This document shows positions 33,461 to 42,716 of a stretch of DNA of 64,000 nucleotides, one piece after another; the stretch's first letter is position 1, and the number at the start of each line of letters is the position of its first letter. A program made the translations under genes and the position numbers. The notes beneath the pieces were generated by a model. The model was not told the DNA's origin. It saw only the letters and a list, made by a program, of their open reading frames with translations, and searched no databases. The stretch is taken from contig JAEPND010000005.1 of assembly GCA_017643585.1 (NCBI GenBank), forward strand, positions 62,001 to 126,000, in the 5' to 3' direction. This DNA comes from Maricaulis sp. (lineage in GTDB: Bacteria; Pseudomonadota; Alphaproteobacteria; Caulobacterales; Maricaulaceae).

Positions 33461-35248
33461 ATGATGACCGACAGCGCGCTGTTAGAAGAATTCAACGCCG
33501 AGGCTGAAGCAGAAAAGAATGAGACCCGCGGGGCTGTGGGCGATTCCGGACACTTCAAGGCTGAAACCAAACTGGGCGTTATCCCCAAGGATCAGCGCGC
33601 GACCTATCGCAAGGTCGCTGCCCTGTGCAAACGCGCCATCAAGATATCTGATGAAGGCGACCATGTCGGCGCTGCGAAACACGCGCTCAAGGCGCTCGAT
33701 GCCGGGCCGGACACAGCTCTCGCCAACCATACGGTCGGCCTGCTCCTGTTCCGCCTGGGACGACTATCCCGCGCTCTTGAGTTTTATGAACGCGCCTGGA
33801 AACTCGATCCCGCCGACGATGAAATCTATCTCAACATGGGGATTGTGGCCTGGAAACTGGACATGCTCGAGGCCGCGGAAAAATTCTATCGCCTGTGCGT
33901 CCAGGTCAATCCCGACAGTATGAGCGGCATGATCAACCTGGCGAGTGTCCTGCGCGACCAGGCCAAGTTCGAGGATGCGATTGAATTGCTGCGAGAGCGC
34001 ATCTACCTGCACCCAGAAAATGCCGAGCTGTGGAATTCCCTGGGTACGGTTCTGTCGGATTCCGGCGACCCGGTCGGCGCGGTGCCCTTTTACACTGAAG
34101 CCTTACGGCTGAAGCCCAATTTCGCACGGGCACACAACAACCTCGCGAATGTCTACGAGCTGATCGGCGAACCCGAGAATGCCGTCACGCATTTCGAAGA
34201 AGCACTGAAGAATCCCCAGGACAAGATCGACCGGGCCACGATGCTGCACGGGCACTCACTGGCATTGCTCGCGTCGGGCCGCCTCGCTGAAGGCTGGAAG
34301 GCGCAACGCATTCGCCTCGACCCCGACAATACCCAGGCCACACTGTTTGTCATGAACTGTCCAATGTGGGAAGGCGATGACCTGGACGAGATCCGGGGCA
34401 AGTCTCTGGTCTGGATCGGCGAACAGGGGCTGGGCGATGAAGTCCTGTTTCTCAACCAGGCCAATGACCTGATCGACGCGGTCGGCCCGGATGGCGAATT
34501 GCGTATCGCCGTGGAGTATCGATTGGTGGATCTGGTCGCCCGCTCCTTCCCCAAGGCAAAGGTCTACAGCCACCGCTCCGCCAATGTGGAAGGCCGCGAT
34601 GTGCGCGTCCTGCCAAAGATCGACAAGGCCTCCGATTGCTGGACTCCGATGGCGACGCCTCTGCGCTCGCTTCGCAACAGTGTCGACAGCTTTCCCAAGG
34701 ATGCCGGTTTCCTGACCCCGGATCCGGACCGCCAGGAAGAGTTCCGGCAACAACTCGCCGCGTTCGGCCCGGGTCTCAAGGTCGGCATCCTCTGGAAATC
34801 GCTGAAAATGAATGCACGGCGCGCCCGGTTTTTCTCGGCATTCGACGCTTGGAAACCGGTCCTGGATGTAGAGGGCGTGGAGTTCGTCAACCTGCAGTAT
34901 GGCAAGGTCGAAGACGAGCTGAAGATCGCCCGCGAGCGTTTCGGGGTCACGGTTCACCAGCCTGAAGGCATCGACCTCAAGATGGATCTCGACGGGGTCG
35001 CCGCGCTGTCTTTTGCTTGTGATCTGGTCATCGGCCCTATGAATGCGACCACCAACCTGGCCGCCGCCAGTGGTGCAAATGTCTGGTTCATCCACGCGCG
35101 CTCCTCGACCTGGACCATGCTGGGCGCCGGGCGCTCACTTTGGTATCCGCAGACACGCTCCTTCTTTGGCGAAGGCTTCCAGGACTGGGAGAACACGATG
35201 GGGCGGGTCGCCACCGAGCTTGCAGCACACGTTAAGGCTACCGGTTAG
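33461..35248 (+). CDS. flmG: FlmG-like TPR flagellin glycosyltransferase
   Basis: 595 residues. About six TPR-like pairs span residues 50-285 (RALEFYERAWKLDPADD, AVPFYTEALRLKPN, AVTHFEEALKNPQD). A GT-B-like domain follows from about 310 (SLVWIGEQGLGDEVLF, then VIGPMNATTNLAAASGANVW). Length and architecture match Caulobacter FlmG, which binds flagellin through the TPR part and adds pseudaminic acid. It heads an operon with pseG, a sulfotransferase, an ATP-grasp ligase, spsF-like and neuB-like genes, next to flbT-flaF and the flagellins, which supports the same job here. Confidence 0.88.
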   Translation: MMTDSALLEEFNAEAEAEKNETRGAVGDSGHFKAETKLGVIPKDQRATYRKVAALCKRAIKISDEGDHVGAAKHALKALDAGPDTALANHTVGLLLFRLGRLSRALEFYERAWKLDPADDEIYLNMGIVAWKLDMLEAAEKFYRLCVQVNPDSMSGMINLASVLRDQAKFEDAIELLRERIYLHPENAELWNSLGTVLSDSGDPVGAVPFYTEALRLKPNFARAHNNLANVYELIGEPENAVTHFEEALKNPQDKIDRATMLHGHSLALLASGRLAEGWKAQRIRLDPDNTQATLFVMNCPMWEGDDLDEIRGKSLVWIGEQGLGDEVLFLNQANDLIDAVGPDGELRIAVEYRLVDLVARSFPKAKVYSHRSANVEGRDVRVLPKIDKASDCWTPMATPLRSLRNSVDSFPKDAGFLTPDPDRQEEFRQQLAAFGPGLKVGILWKSLKMNARRARFFSAFDAWKPVLDVEGVEFVNLQYGKVEDELKIARERFGVTVHQPEGIDLKMDLDGVAALSFACDLVIGPMNATTNLAAASGANVWFIHARSSTWTMLGAGRSLWYPQTRSFFGEGFQDWENTMGRVATELAAHVKATG

Positions 35249-35251
35249 GCC

Positions 35252-36223
35252 ATGTCTGTCATCCTGATACGGGCGGACGGCGGACCGACAATTGGTTTCG
35301 GCCATGTCACACGCTGCCGCGCGCTGGCGCGCACGCTGCACGAGCTTGGGCGCCAGGTGCTCTGGATCACCCGAACGCCAGACGTTCTACCCGCAGATGT
35401 GAAAGCATTGTGCGAGATTGTATCTGTGACGCAGACCGACGAGTTCGAGGCGCTCTCCACGCTGGCCCGTAGGCACGAAGCCCCGGTGCTGATCGGGGAC
35501 TGGAAGGACACAGACCCGATCCTGGTGCAAAGGCTGCGGGACACCGGCCTGCCAGTCGTACTGCTGGGCAACCAGACCGGCGCTGCGCGGGCCGATCTGA
35601 TCGTCAAACAACGCTTTGTTCCCCAACCCGAAACACGTGGAGTGCATTGTCTTGATGGTCCGGAACATCTGCTCTTGCCTGCTGCGTTTAGCGCCCTGAC
35701 TCCCCCCGTCGCCGTCACGCAAGCGCAATCCGTCTTCGTCTCCCTGGGCGGAAGCCAGAGCGAATTGATCGACCATTGCCTGGCGATCTGCGAAGAGCTT
35801 TGCCAACAACGTAACGTGAAAGTGGATATCCTGCGTCCGGACCACCAGGGCACCCCTCATCGCGCACAGGAGGTTGCAGAGCGAATGCGCGCGGCTGATT
35901 TTGCCGTCATGGCGGGCGGCACGAGCCTGCACGAGGCTGCAGCCTGCCGTTTGCCCGCGATATGCCTGCCGATTGTTCCGCGTCAGCTGGACCGGGCCCG
36001 CAGCTGGGAGGCCCTTGGATTTGGCGTCAGCCTTGTTCCGGACACGCCGCACTGGGAAAGCCAGTTCGCCACGGCTTTCAACCGGTTCCACACGGACGTT
36101 GAGATCCGCCAGGGCGCGATCGAAAAAATGGCAGCCAGCGTTGACGGGCTTGGCGCGCAGCGGGTCGCCCAATTCATCCACACGACCTGGCCCGGCGAAC
36201 CGTCGCCGCCAGAATCGTCCTAA
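35252..36223 (+). CDS. pseG: UDP-sugar hydrolase PseG (FlmD-like)
   Basis: 323 residues, three bases after flmG. The PseG signature IRADGGPTIGFGHVTRC holds the catalytic histidine at residue 18. VFVSLGGS (161-168) and AGGTSLHE (221-228) bind the nucleotide sugar, as in MurG-like GT-B folds. PseG removes UDP from UDP-2,4-diacetamido-2,4,6-trideoxy-L-altrose, giving the free sugar that the synthase condenses with pyruvate or phosphoenolpyruvate. Confidence 0.9.
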   Translation: MSVILIRADGGPTIGFGHVTRCRALARTLHELGRQVLWITRTPDVLPADVKALCEIVSVTQTDEFEALSTLARRHEAPVLIGDWKDTDPILVQRLRDTGLPVVLLGNQTGAARADLIVKQRFVPQPETRGVHCLDGPEHLLLPAAFSALTPPVAVTQAQSVFVSLGGSQSELIDHCLAICEELCQQRNVKVDILRPDHQGTPHRAQEVAERMRAADFAVMAGGTSLHEAAACRLPAICLPIVPRQLDRARSWEALGFGVSLVPDTPHWESQFATAFNRFHTDVEIRQGAIEKMAASVDGLGAQRVAQFIHTTWPGEPSPPESS

Positions 36224-36261
36224 TACGACTTGAAGCAGAAACCTGAAGCGAAGAGACGGAA

Positions 36262-37209
36262 TTGACCGAGTCCTCACCCACAGTCGGCGACATCTGGCCA
36301 AACTTTCTGGTCATCGGCGCACCAAAGGCGGGCACGACCTCGCTGTACCACTATCTCAGCCAGCACCCCGATGTTTTCCTGTCCCGGGTTCGCAAGGAAG
36401 GCCGTTTTTTTTCCGGAGTGGGACAAGGGCAGGTCTACTGGCCCGATTTTTACCACTTCGACACCGCGCCGGAGATCTCTGATTACCAGGCGCTGATGGC
36501 GGATTATTCTGGCCAGGCGCGGGTCGGGGACGTTTCGCCGGACTACTATGCCTATGCATCGATTGCAGCCCCACGGGCGCGCGAATTGTGTGGGCCTGAC
36601 ACCCGCATTATCGCCCTGTTGCGCAATCCCGTCGACCGGACCTATTCCCACTATCTGCAGAATGTCCGACGTGATGCAGAATTTCTCTCGTTTGAGAAAG
36701 CGCTGGAAGACCAGCCGCGCCGTATCGCGGAAAACTGGGGGTTCCAGTGGCTTTACGCGCACACTTCCACCTATCCCGAGCGCTTGAAGATCTGGCAGGC
36801 TCACTTCCCGAACATGCTGGTCCTTCTCCAGGATGACCTCGACGCAGACGGCCCGGGAACCGTCGCCCAGATTGTTGACTTCCTTGACCTGCCCCCACAC
36901 CCCATCACAGTCGAGGCGCGCTATAACACCGGTGGCATACCCGCGGCCAAGAAGATGATCATTGATGGCCATTTCGACGACCGTATCGGCGAGGATTTTG
37001 ATCGGCTGCATGCCGAGCTGATCGCCCCCGTTTCCGGCACCACCAGCGCCAAGACCGCTGACGGCGTTTACCCGCCACTCGACAACACGCCGGTCTCCAT
37101 TCCGCCAATGGCCAGCGACATGCGCGCCCGCCTGCAGACACAGTACGAGCCCTCGATCCGGGAGGTCGAGGTACTGCTCGGACGATCACTGGATGTCTGG
37201 CGCAAATGA
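36262..37209 (+). CDS. PAPS-dependent sulfotransferase
   Basis: 315 residues from a TTG start preceded by GAGACGG. The 5'-phosphosulfate loop GAPKAGTTSLYHYL is at 19-32 and the 3'-phosphate motif RNPVDRTYSHY at 121-131, both as in heparan/carbohydrate-type (Sulfotransfer_1) enzymes. It would move sulfate from PAPS to a hydroxyl or amine of a sugar or protein. It sits inside the flagellin glycosylation operon and overlaps the ATP-grasp gene by four bases, so the likely target is the flagellar sugar or its precursor. That target is inferred. Confidence 0.88.
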   Translation: MTESSPTVGDIWPNFLVIGAPKAGTTSLYHYLSQHPDVFLSRVRKEGRFFSGVGQGQVYWPDFYHFDTAPEISDYQALMADYSGQARVGDVSPDYYAYASIAAPRARELCGPDTRIIALLRNPVDRTYSHYLQNVRRDAEFLSFEKALEDQPRRIAENWGFQWLYAHTSTYPERLKIWQAHFPNMLVLLQDDLDADGPGTVAQIVDFLDLPPHPITVEARYNTGGIPAAKKMIIDGHFDDRIGEDFDRLHAELIAPVSGTTSAKTADGVYPPLDNTPVSIPPMASDMRARLQTQYEPSIREVEVLLGRSLDVWRK

Positions 37210-38270
37210 GTGCGCTTCATGACATCTCCAGCGGCGTGCTGGTCACGGGCGTCGGCGCCCCTCCGGGCCTGGGCACCCTGCGCTCACTGAGACAGGCCGA
37301 TCCAGAGCTGACGCTTGTTGCCGCCGACCTGAACGCGCTTGCGGGCGGGCTGTATGAACCCGGCTGTACCGGGATAACCCTGCCCTCCGCTGCAGATGCG
37401 GAGGCCTATCGGAGCGCTGCGCTGAAGGTGATGGCAGATCATGGCTGTGACACCATCATTCCGGGTTCGGAAGCTGAAGCCAAAGCCCTGGCGCCGGTCG
37501 TGGACGCCTGGGCAAAGGACGGTATTCGTGTGCCTGTGCCAGCTCCGGATGTGCTCGAATATGGTATCGACAAGGGCAAGCTCCTGTCCCGTGCCAAGGC
37601 CCGCGGACTGCCGATACCGGCGACACTACAGCCCAACAGCGTCGACGATCTGGATGCCTGGGATGGCGGCTATCCCTGCGTTGTCAAACCCCGCACATCA
37701 CGCGGTGCACGCGGTGTCAGCTATCCGGCCAATGCTATCGAGCTGGCCCAGATCTGGGCCGAAACCCACCGCGATCATGGCCCCTGTGTGGTCCAGCAAT
37801 ACATTCCGGGCGGTGCCGAGACCGTCTACACGATCGGCTCGCTGTGGCGCGAAGGCGAACTCATCGTCTCCACCCTGCACCGCAAGCTGCAGACCAATCC
37901 ACCGACCGGGGGCGTCGCGGTCGCCGGGGAAACCGTGCATGACCCGGTCCTAATGCAGGCCGGGCTTGATGTTCTGCAGGCCAGTGGCCCCTGGCACGGT
38001 CTTGCGGCAGTCGAGCTGAAACGGCCGGCTGCGGGCGAACCTGCCTATTTGCTGGAGATCAATCCGCGCATGTGGGGGTTTGGATATCTGATGACCCTGG
38101 CGGGACTCAATATCCCGGCCCTGCTCGTACGCATGCTGGCCAATGATCCAGATCTTGGTAACCATATCCCCGGTAGAATTCCTCCGTATAATGCGACTCG
38201 GATGACGCGGACCTGGATGGATGTCGAAATCCCTGTCCAAGGCAGCCAGAATGAAGAGGACACGGTGTGA
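37206..38270 (+). CDS. ATP-grasp ligase (CarB-like)
   Basis: 354 residues, ATG overlapping the sulfotransferase stop. An N-terminal Rossmann-like preATP-grasp domain (VLVTGVGAPPGLGTLRSL) is followed by the ATP-grasp core: YPCVVKPRTSRGARGV binds ATP, and ELKRP plus LLEINPRMWGFGY hold the metal ligands. The group resembles carbamoyl-phosphate synthase-type and amino-acid or peptide ligases often found in surface-sugar clusters. It may attach a carboxylate or amino acid to an amine of the sugar. The substrate is unknown. Confidence 0.85.
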   Translation: MSALHDISSGVLVTGVGAPPGLGTLRSLRQADPELTLVAADLNALAGGLYEPGCTGITLPSAADAEAYRSAALKVMADHGCDTIIPGSEAEAKALAPVVDAWAKDGIRVPVPAPDVLEYGIDKGKLLSRAKARGLPIPATLQPNSVDDLDAWDGGYPCVVKPRTSRGARGVSYPANAIELAQIWAETHRDHGPCVVQQYIPGGAETVYTIGSLWREGELIVSTLHRKLQTNPPTGGVAVAGETVHDPVLMQAGLDVLQASGPWHGLAAVELKRPAAGEPAYLLEINPRMWGFGYLMTLAGLNIPALLVRMLANDPDLGNHIPGRIPPYNATRMTRTWMDVEIPVQGSQNEEDTV

Positions 38271-38992
38271 AAAGAACCGTCGCGGTAATTCAGGCACGAA
38301 CAGGCTCGAATCGGCTTCCGAGGAAGATTCTCGAACCGCTTTTCGATGATGTTTCCCTGCTCGCTTACCAGTGTCGACACTTGCGCAATATTCCAGGCGT
38401 GGACGAGCTGGTGATCGCCACGACGACACACCCCAATGATGATACCGTCGAACAGCTGGGACAGGCCGAAGGCATTCGCGTCATTCGTGGTTCAGAGCAC
38501 GACGTTCTTGATCGTTTCCTCGTCGTCGCCGAACGAACCCTGGCCACGACCCTTGTGCGCATTACATCGGACAGTCCCTTCCGTGACCCCATGATTATTG
38601 CGCGATGCGTGTCGGACCATCACGACAATCTTTCCGAATACACGCGACCCGTTGACAAGCATCTGCCGCGGGGCTTGCGCGCGGAAGTCGTGGAAACGCG
38701 TGTGCTTCAACATCTTGCCGCTGATCCGGAAGTCACCGCCCGCCACCGCGAGCACGTCACCCTGTTCATACGTGAACACTATGAAGCCTTCCGGACACAC
38801 ATGGTGCGGTTCGCCGACACGCTTCACTATCCCGATTATGATTTTTCGGTCGACACACGTGAGGACCTGGACTTCGTCCGCTCCGTTTACGCACAGATGA
38901 GCGAACGCGACTGGCCCATCGATGCAGAACACATCTGCAAGCTGATCGGCGAACAGGTGGCCGAACAAAACCGCTTCGAGGACATTGCCTGA
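38267..38992 (+). CDS. SpsF-like sugar cytidylyltransferase
   Basis: 241 residues, GTG start overlapping the previous stop (GTGA). The CTP-binding signature IQARTGSNRLPRKIL (residues 8-22) is intact, followed by VIRGSEHDVLDRF and VRITSDSPFRDP. SpsF-family enzymes activate acidic sugars such as nonulosonates with CMP. In this operon it would fill the PseF/FlmC step. It is the intact relative of the eroded copy at 25411-26196. Confidence 0.85.
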   Translation: MKRTVAVIQARTGSNRLPRKILEPLFDDVSLLAYQCRHLRNIPGVDELVIATTTHPNDDTVEQLGQAEGIRVIRGSEHDVLDRFLVVAERTLATTLVRITSDSPFRDPMIIARCVSDHHDNLSEYTRPVDKHLPRGLRAEVVETRVLQHLAADPEVTARHREHVTLFIREHYEAFRTHMVRFADTLHYPDYDFSVDTREDLDFVRSVYAQMSERDWPIDAEHICKLIGEQVAEQNRFEDIA

Positions 38993-39921
38993 TGAACGCA
39001 GAGCGCGTGACCCTGATCGCGGAGATCGGGTCGAACTATGATGGCGATCTCGATCTCGCCAAACGCTATATCGAAGCCAGTGCGAAAGCAGGCGCGGATA
39101 TTGCCAAATTCCAGAGCCTGAGCCGGGACGGCCTGATCGCACGACGCATCAAGGACCCCGGCAGCGGCGACATTGTCGACAATCCGAAATACGCCGCGTT
39201 CGGCAATCAGGGCTTGCCGGATGACTGGCACTACACTCTCAAGGCCTGTGCTGACGATAACGGCATCGAATTTATGTCCTCGCCCTTCTCTCTGGAAGCG
39301 GTGGACCTGCTCGAGGATGTCGGCGTCAGCCGTTACAAGATCGCATCCGGGGATATGACTTTCCGCGCGATGCAGGAAAAGATCGCGGCAACCGGCAAGG
39401 CCGTGATCCAGTCCACCGGCGCCAGCTATCTCGACGAAGTCGAGGCGGCGGCCAGCTTCCTCCGCGCCAAGGGCTGTAACGAGCTTACCCTGTTGCATTG
39501 TACAGCAAGTTATCCACCTGCCTGGGAGGATATGAACCTCAACGCGTTGACGTCCCTGCGGGCGGCGTTTCCGGACACGCCGCTGGGCCTCTCAGACCAC
39601 TCGCCAGGCAGCTTGGCTCCGATCGCTTCGATCGCGCTGGGTGCCAGAGTGATCGAGAAACATGTGACCTTTGACCGCTCCAATCCCGGGCCGGATCACC
39701 CCTTCGCGATGGAGATGGAAGAATTCGCGAGAATGGCGCACGACATCACCGATCTGTGCGTCGCGCTGGGCACGTCCGAGAAGCGGCCGGCAGCGAGCGA
39801 AATCAATCGCCGTCGCAATTTGCGCCGCGGCCTCTATGACGCTGAACACGGCGGCCCCACAACGGGAAATGACGGTGTGTGGCTGCGCCCGCAGCACGCC
39901 GCCGATGATCGGGCGGAATAG
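38992..39921 (+). CDS. pseI: Nonulosonate synthase (NeuB/PseI-like), short C-terminus
   Basis: 309 residues, ATG sharing one base with the previous stop (TGATG). The TIM-barrel motifs are present: LIAEIGSNYDGDLDLAKRYI, AKFQS, FMSSPFSLEAVDLLEDVGVSRYKIASGD (partial) and LSDHSPGSLAP, then VIEKHVTFDRSNPGPDHPFAME (partial). These enzymes condense a hexosamine with PEP to make sialic, legionaminic or pseudaminic acids. The usual C-terminal SAF (antifreeze-like) domain of about 60 residues is reduced to about 35, ending in GVWLRPQ and a short tail. Last gene of the operon, followed by a terminator. Confidence 0.88.
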   Translation: MNAERVTLIAEIGSNYDGDLDLAKRYIEASAKAGADIAKFQSLSRDGLIARRIKDPGSGDIVDNPKYAAFGNQGLPDDWHYTLKACADDNGIEFMSSPFSLEAVDLLEDVGVSRYKIASGDMTFRAMQEKIAATGKAVIQSTGASYLDEVEAAASFLRAKGCNELTLLHCTASYPPAWEDMNLNALTSLRAAFPDTPLGLSDHSPGSLAPIASIALGARVIEKHVTFDRSNPGPDHPFAMEMEEFARMAHDITDLCVALGTSEKRPAASEINRRRNLRRGLYDAEHGGPTTGNDGVWLRPQHAADDRAE

Positions 39922-39932
39922 CACACAGACAC

Positions 39933-39961
39933 AAAAAAGGCGTCCTGAGAGGCGCCTTTTT
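39933..39961. terminator. Bidirectional terminator after neuB-like gene
   Basis: AAAAAAGGCG / CGCCTTTTT stem with a ten-base loop, T run on both strands. It separates the operon from the convergent cupin gene. Confidence 0.88.
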
Positions 39962-39981
39962 CGTCGTGGGCCCAAAGCCCC

Positions 39982-40695
39982 TTATTTCGTTCGGATCGCG
40001 TCGATCTTGGATGCAGAGACACCGTCAACAATCGTGCGGTTGATCATCGGGTGATCTTCGTCCTGGGGGCCAAAATCACTATCGGGGTGATAGGCAACGA
40101 CCCGCATCTCGCTGTCATAGGTCCGGAATTTGTGGTGCCCCTCATAGGGGATCCGGAACATCACTCCCGGCTCCAGCGGGATGATGCCTTCCGGCGTGAC
40201 GCACTCGCCCTTGCCGGAAAAGACCACGCCAATCCGATCGGAAGGATGCGTGTGCGACGTCTGGTCAATGCCAGGCGGGAAGTAGAGCAGGTTGAGACAG
40301 GGGTCGCCCATCTTGATGGGTGAGATCAACAGGCTGTCGGTACAGCCATCGATATATTTCAGCCGCCCCTTGTCCTCGACCGGACCACCAATCGAGAAGA
40401 AGGCCTGGTGCTTGGCGCGCGCCATGACGATGCCCCGGCCGCCGGAAATACTGACGGCATTGTTGGCCGAGAAATACATGCCTGATTTGAGGGTGAAACT
40501 GCCCGCATCCGTCTTCACGACGGCATCGCCATCCTGGACAAAACCGAAATAGGCCGTATCCGTCGCGTCAAGATCAAGATCCTGATTGTCCCAAGCATGC
40601 AGAGTTGTTGGGAAATTCGGATCGCAATCGGCAACCTTGCCGGTCATCCATTCGAATGCGTAGAAGTTCTGCGTGTGGATCATTCCATCAGCCAT
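39982..40695 (-). CDS. Bicupin protein next to nonulosonate operon
   Basis: 237 residues from ATG 40695, with AGAGGTGG just upstream; a GTG at 40704 is less likely. Two cupin halves are visible. The first (about 50-110) lacks a clear metal triad. The second (about 140-215) has HTHPSDRIGVVFSGKGE and later YEGHHKF, giving three or four histidines for a metal. Possible roles are sugar isomerase, dioxygenase or small-molecule binding. Convergent with the neuB-like gene; a link to the sugar pathway is inferred from position only. Confidence 0.75.
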   Translation of the reverse strand: MADGMIHTQNFYAFEWMTGKVADCDPNFPTTLHAWDNQDLDLDATDTAYFGFVQDGDAVVKTDAGSFTLKSGMYFSANNAVSISGGRGIVMARAKHQAFFSIGGPVEDKGRLKYIDGCTDSLLISPIKMGDPCLNLLYFPPGIDQTSHTHPSDRIGVVFSGKGECVTPEGIIPLEPGVMFRIPYEGHHKFRTYDSEMRVVAYHPDSDFGPQDEDHPMINRTIVDGVSASKIDAIRTK

Positions 40696-40886
40696 CGGGG
40701 CCACCTCTAATCTATCACGATGAGTATCCCAGAGATTCGCCTTTACAGTCCCTTAATTTCGCAAGCAGGGAAAGGTGATTGGGGCAATGTGCCGCATTCA
40801 GGGTCTCGAACCGCCCCTGGGCACGCTGCAGCTTGACGCCTACGTCACACCTACCCAAGCCGTTTGCAACGCGCTAGGTCTTGGCC

Positions 40887-41777
40887 ATGCGCTTTGAAGG
40901 TACAGACAATTACGTCGCTGATGCTGAGCTGAGCGCCGCGGTAAATGCGGCGATCGCTCTGGAGCGCCCGCTGCTCGTCAAGGGCGAGCCGGGCACCGGT
41001 AAAACCGAGCTGGCCAAACAGGTCGCCGCTGCCATGGGCATGCCGCTGATCGAATGGCACATCAAGTCGACGACCAAGGCGCGTCAGGGTCTGTACGAAT
41101 ACGATGCCGTGGCCCGTCTGCGCGACAGCCAGCTGGGCGATGACAAGGTCCACGACATCAATAACTATATCCGCAAGGGCAAGCTGTGGGAGGCCTTCGC
41201 CGCCGAACAGCGCTCTGTGCTGCTGATTGACGAGATCGACAAGGCCGACATCGAATTCCCCAATGACCTCCTGCAGGAGCTCGACCGGATGGAATTCCAC
41301 GTCTACGAGACCGGTGAGACCATCAAGGCCGAACAGCGTCCGGTCGTGATCATCACCTCGAACAATGAAAAGGAATTGCCGGACGCCTTCCTGCGCCGCT
41401 GCTTCTTCCATTTCATCGCCTTCCCGGACGAGGACACGATGCGCGCCATTGTCGAGGTGCACTTCCCGGGACTGAAAGGTCGGCTGCTGTCCGAAGCCCT
41501 CAAGCTGTTCTACGACGTTCGCCAGGTGCCGGGCGTCAAGAAGAAGCCGTCCACCTCGGAACTGCTCGACTGGCTCAAACTGCTGCTGGTTGAGGACATC
41601 GATCCGGCGGTCCTGACCGAGCGCGATCCGCGCAAGTTGATCCCGCCGCTGCACGGCGCGCTCTTGAAGAACGAGCAGGATGTCATGCTGTTCGAGAAGC
41701 TGTCCTTCATGATGCGGCGCAATCCTGAACCCGGCGGGACACCGGGCAACGGCCCGCGCGACCCGGGCGCGATCTAG
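40887..41777 (+). CDS. MoxR-family AAA+ ATPase
   Basis: 296 residues from ATG 40887. Walker A GEPGTGKT at 33-40, Walker B VLLIDEIDKAD near 113-123, sensor ITSNNEKELPDAFLRR. MoxR ATPases act with vWA proteins as chaperones that insert metals or cofactors or mature complexes. The usual partner, a CoxE-like vWA protein, is present but 3.6 kb downstream (45379-46554), with three genes in between. Confidence 0.92.
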   Translation: MRFEGTDNYVADAELSAAVNAAIALERPLLVKGEPGTGKTELAKQVAAAMGMPLIEWHIKSTTKARQGLYEYDAVARLRDSQLGDDKVHDINNYIRKGKLWEAFAAEQRSVLLIDEIDKADIEFPNDLLQELDRMEFHVYETGETIKAEQRPVVIITSNNEKELPDAFLRRCFFHFIAFPDEDTMRAIVEVHFPGLKGRLLSEALKLFYDVRQVPGVKKKPSTSELLDWLKLLLVEDIDPAVLTERDPRKLIPPLHGALLKNEQDVMLFEKLSFMMRRNPEPGGTPGNGPRDPGAI

Positions 41778-41849
41778 CGCACCTTTCCGCTTTTTCACTC
41801 GGTGCTCGGCGAGTGTTTTCATACTCTTCCCGCACATCGGGAGGACATG

Positions 41850-42634
41850 ATGAAACACGCATTTTGTGCCGGTATTCTGGCAGCCAGCCTTGCCATGCCG
41901 GCCTTCGCACAGGACGAGGCCCCAGCCGATTTCATGTCCGCCTTCCGGCAGGTGATTCCACATGTCATGGCCGGAGACTGGGAGTCCGCGCTGGCGCCGG
42001 CAGAAACCGCTCTGGCCCTGGCCGACACGCCGATGGATCGATATCGCAGTCGCCACATGCTCACGGATATCAATGCGCGCCTCGGGTATTGGGAGGCGAC
42101 CGGGCGGTATGCGAGGCAGGCTGCGGACGTCATCCACGGTGATGCAGAGCTTGCAGCGACCCGCATGGTCATGGCCTCCCACATGGCCGCCGAAGAGGCC
42201 CGCGCTGCTTGGCATCTGGGCGACACGGCTCGCCTGGCAGACGCCAATGCCCGCTTTTCATTGCCGACTATCTGCGCTTCGACGTTTATGGCGGCAGCGA
42301 GGGCGACCCGGCCTGCCTTTACTGGAACCACGAGGATATCGGGCTTCGCCTGACCCAGGGCAGTCATGCTTCAGCAGAGGCCGAACGCATGGGCGAAACC
42401 TATCCGGACTTGCAAAGCACCCGGTTCGAGATCGTCACGACGGGCACAGGCGAAAACGCGCCCCTGACCTCCTGGTCACTGGGCGCATCTCGCCCGGGCA
42501 CGCCGGAACAATTCGCCATGACCCTGGAACACCCGCTCCAGCCCTGGACTGTCACCGTGCAATACCCGGCCGGACAAGACGCGGCTGCGCGAGCGGTGTT
42601 GCTGCAGGCCTTCGTCAGCCAGCAACCGGATTAA
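41850..42634 (+). pseudogene. Exported protein gene with a frameshift
   Basis: The first frame starts at ATG 41850 behind GGGAGG. It encodes a signal peptide (KHAFCAGILAASLAMPAFAQ) and helical repeats (WESALAPAETALALADTPMD). After ADANAR (about 42255) the frame stops making sense, while the next frame begins FIADYLRFDVYGG and continues LYWNHEDIGLRL to a stop at 42634. A one-base change at the CTTTTC near 42255-42260 joins them into one secreted protein of about 260 residues. It is either a real recent pseudogene or an assembly error. Family not recognised. Confidence 0.7.
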
Positions 42635-42716
42635 CGCCGTCGGGCGCCCCTTAAATCCTACAAACCTGTCATTTGCCACACAAAGAAAGCTCGGCTACAT
42701 GCAGGGGACCTAAAAC

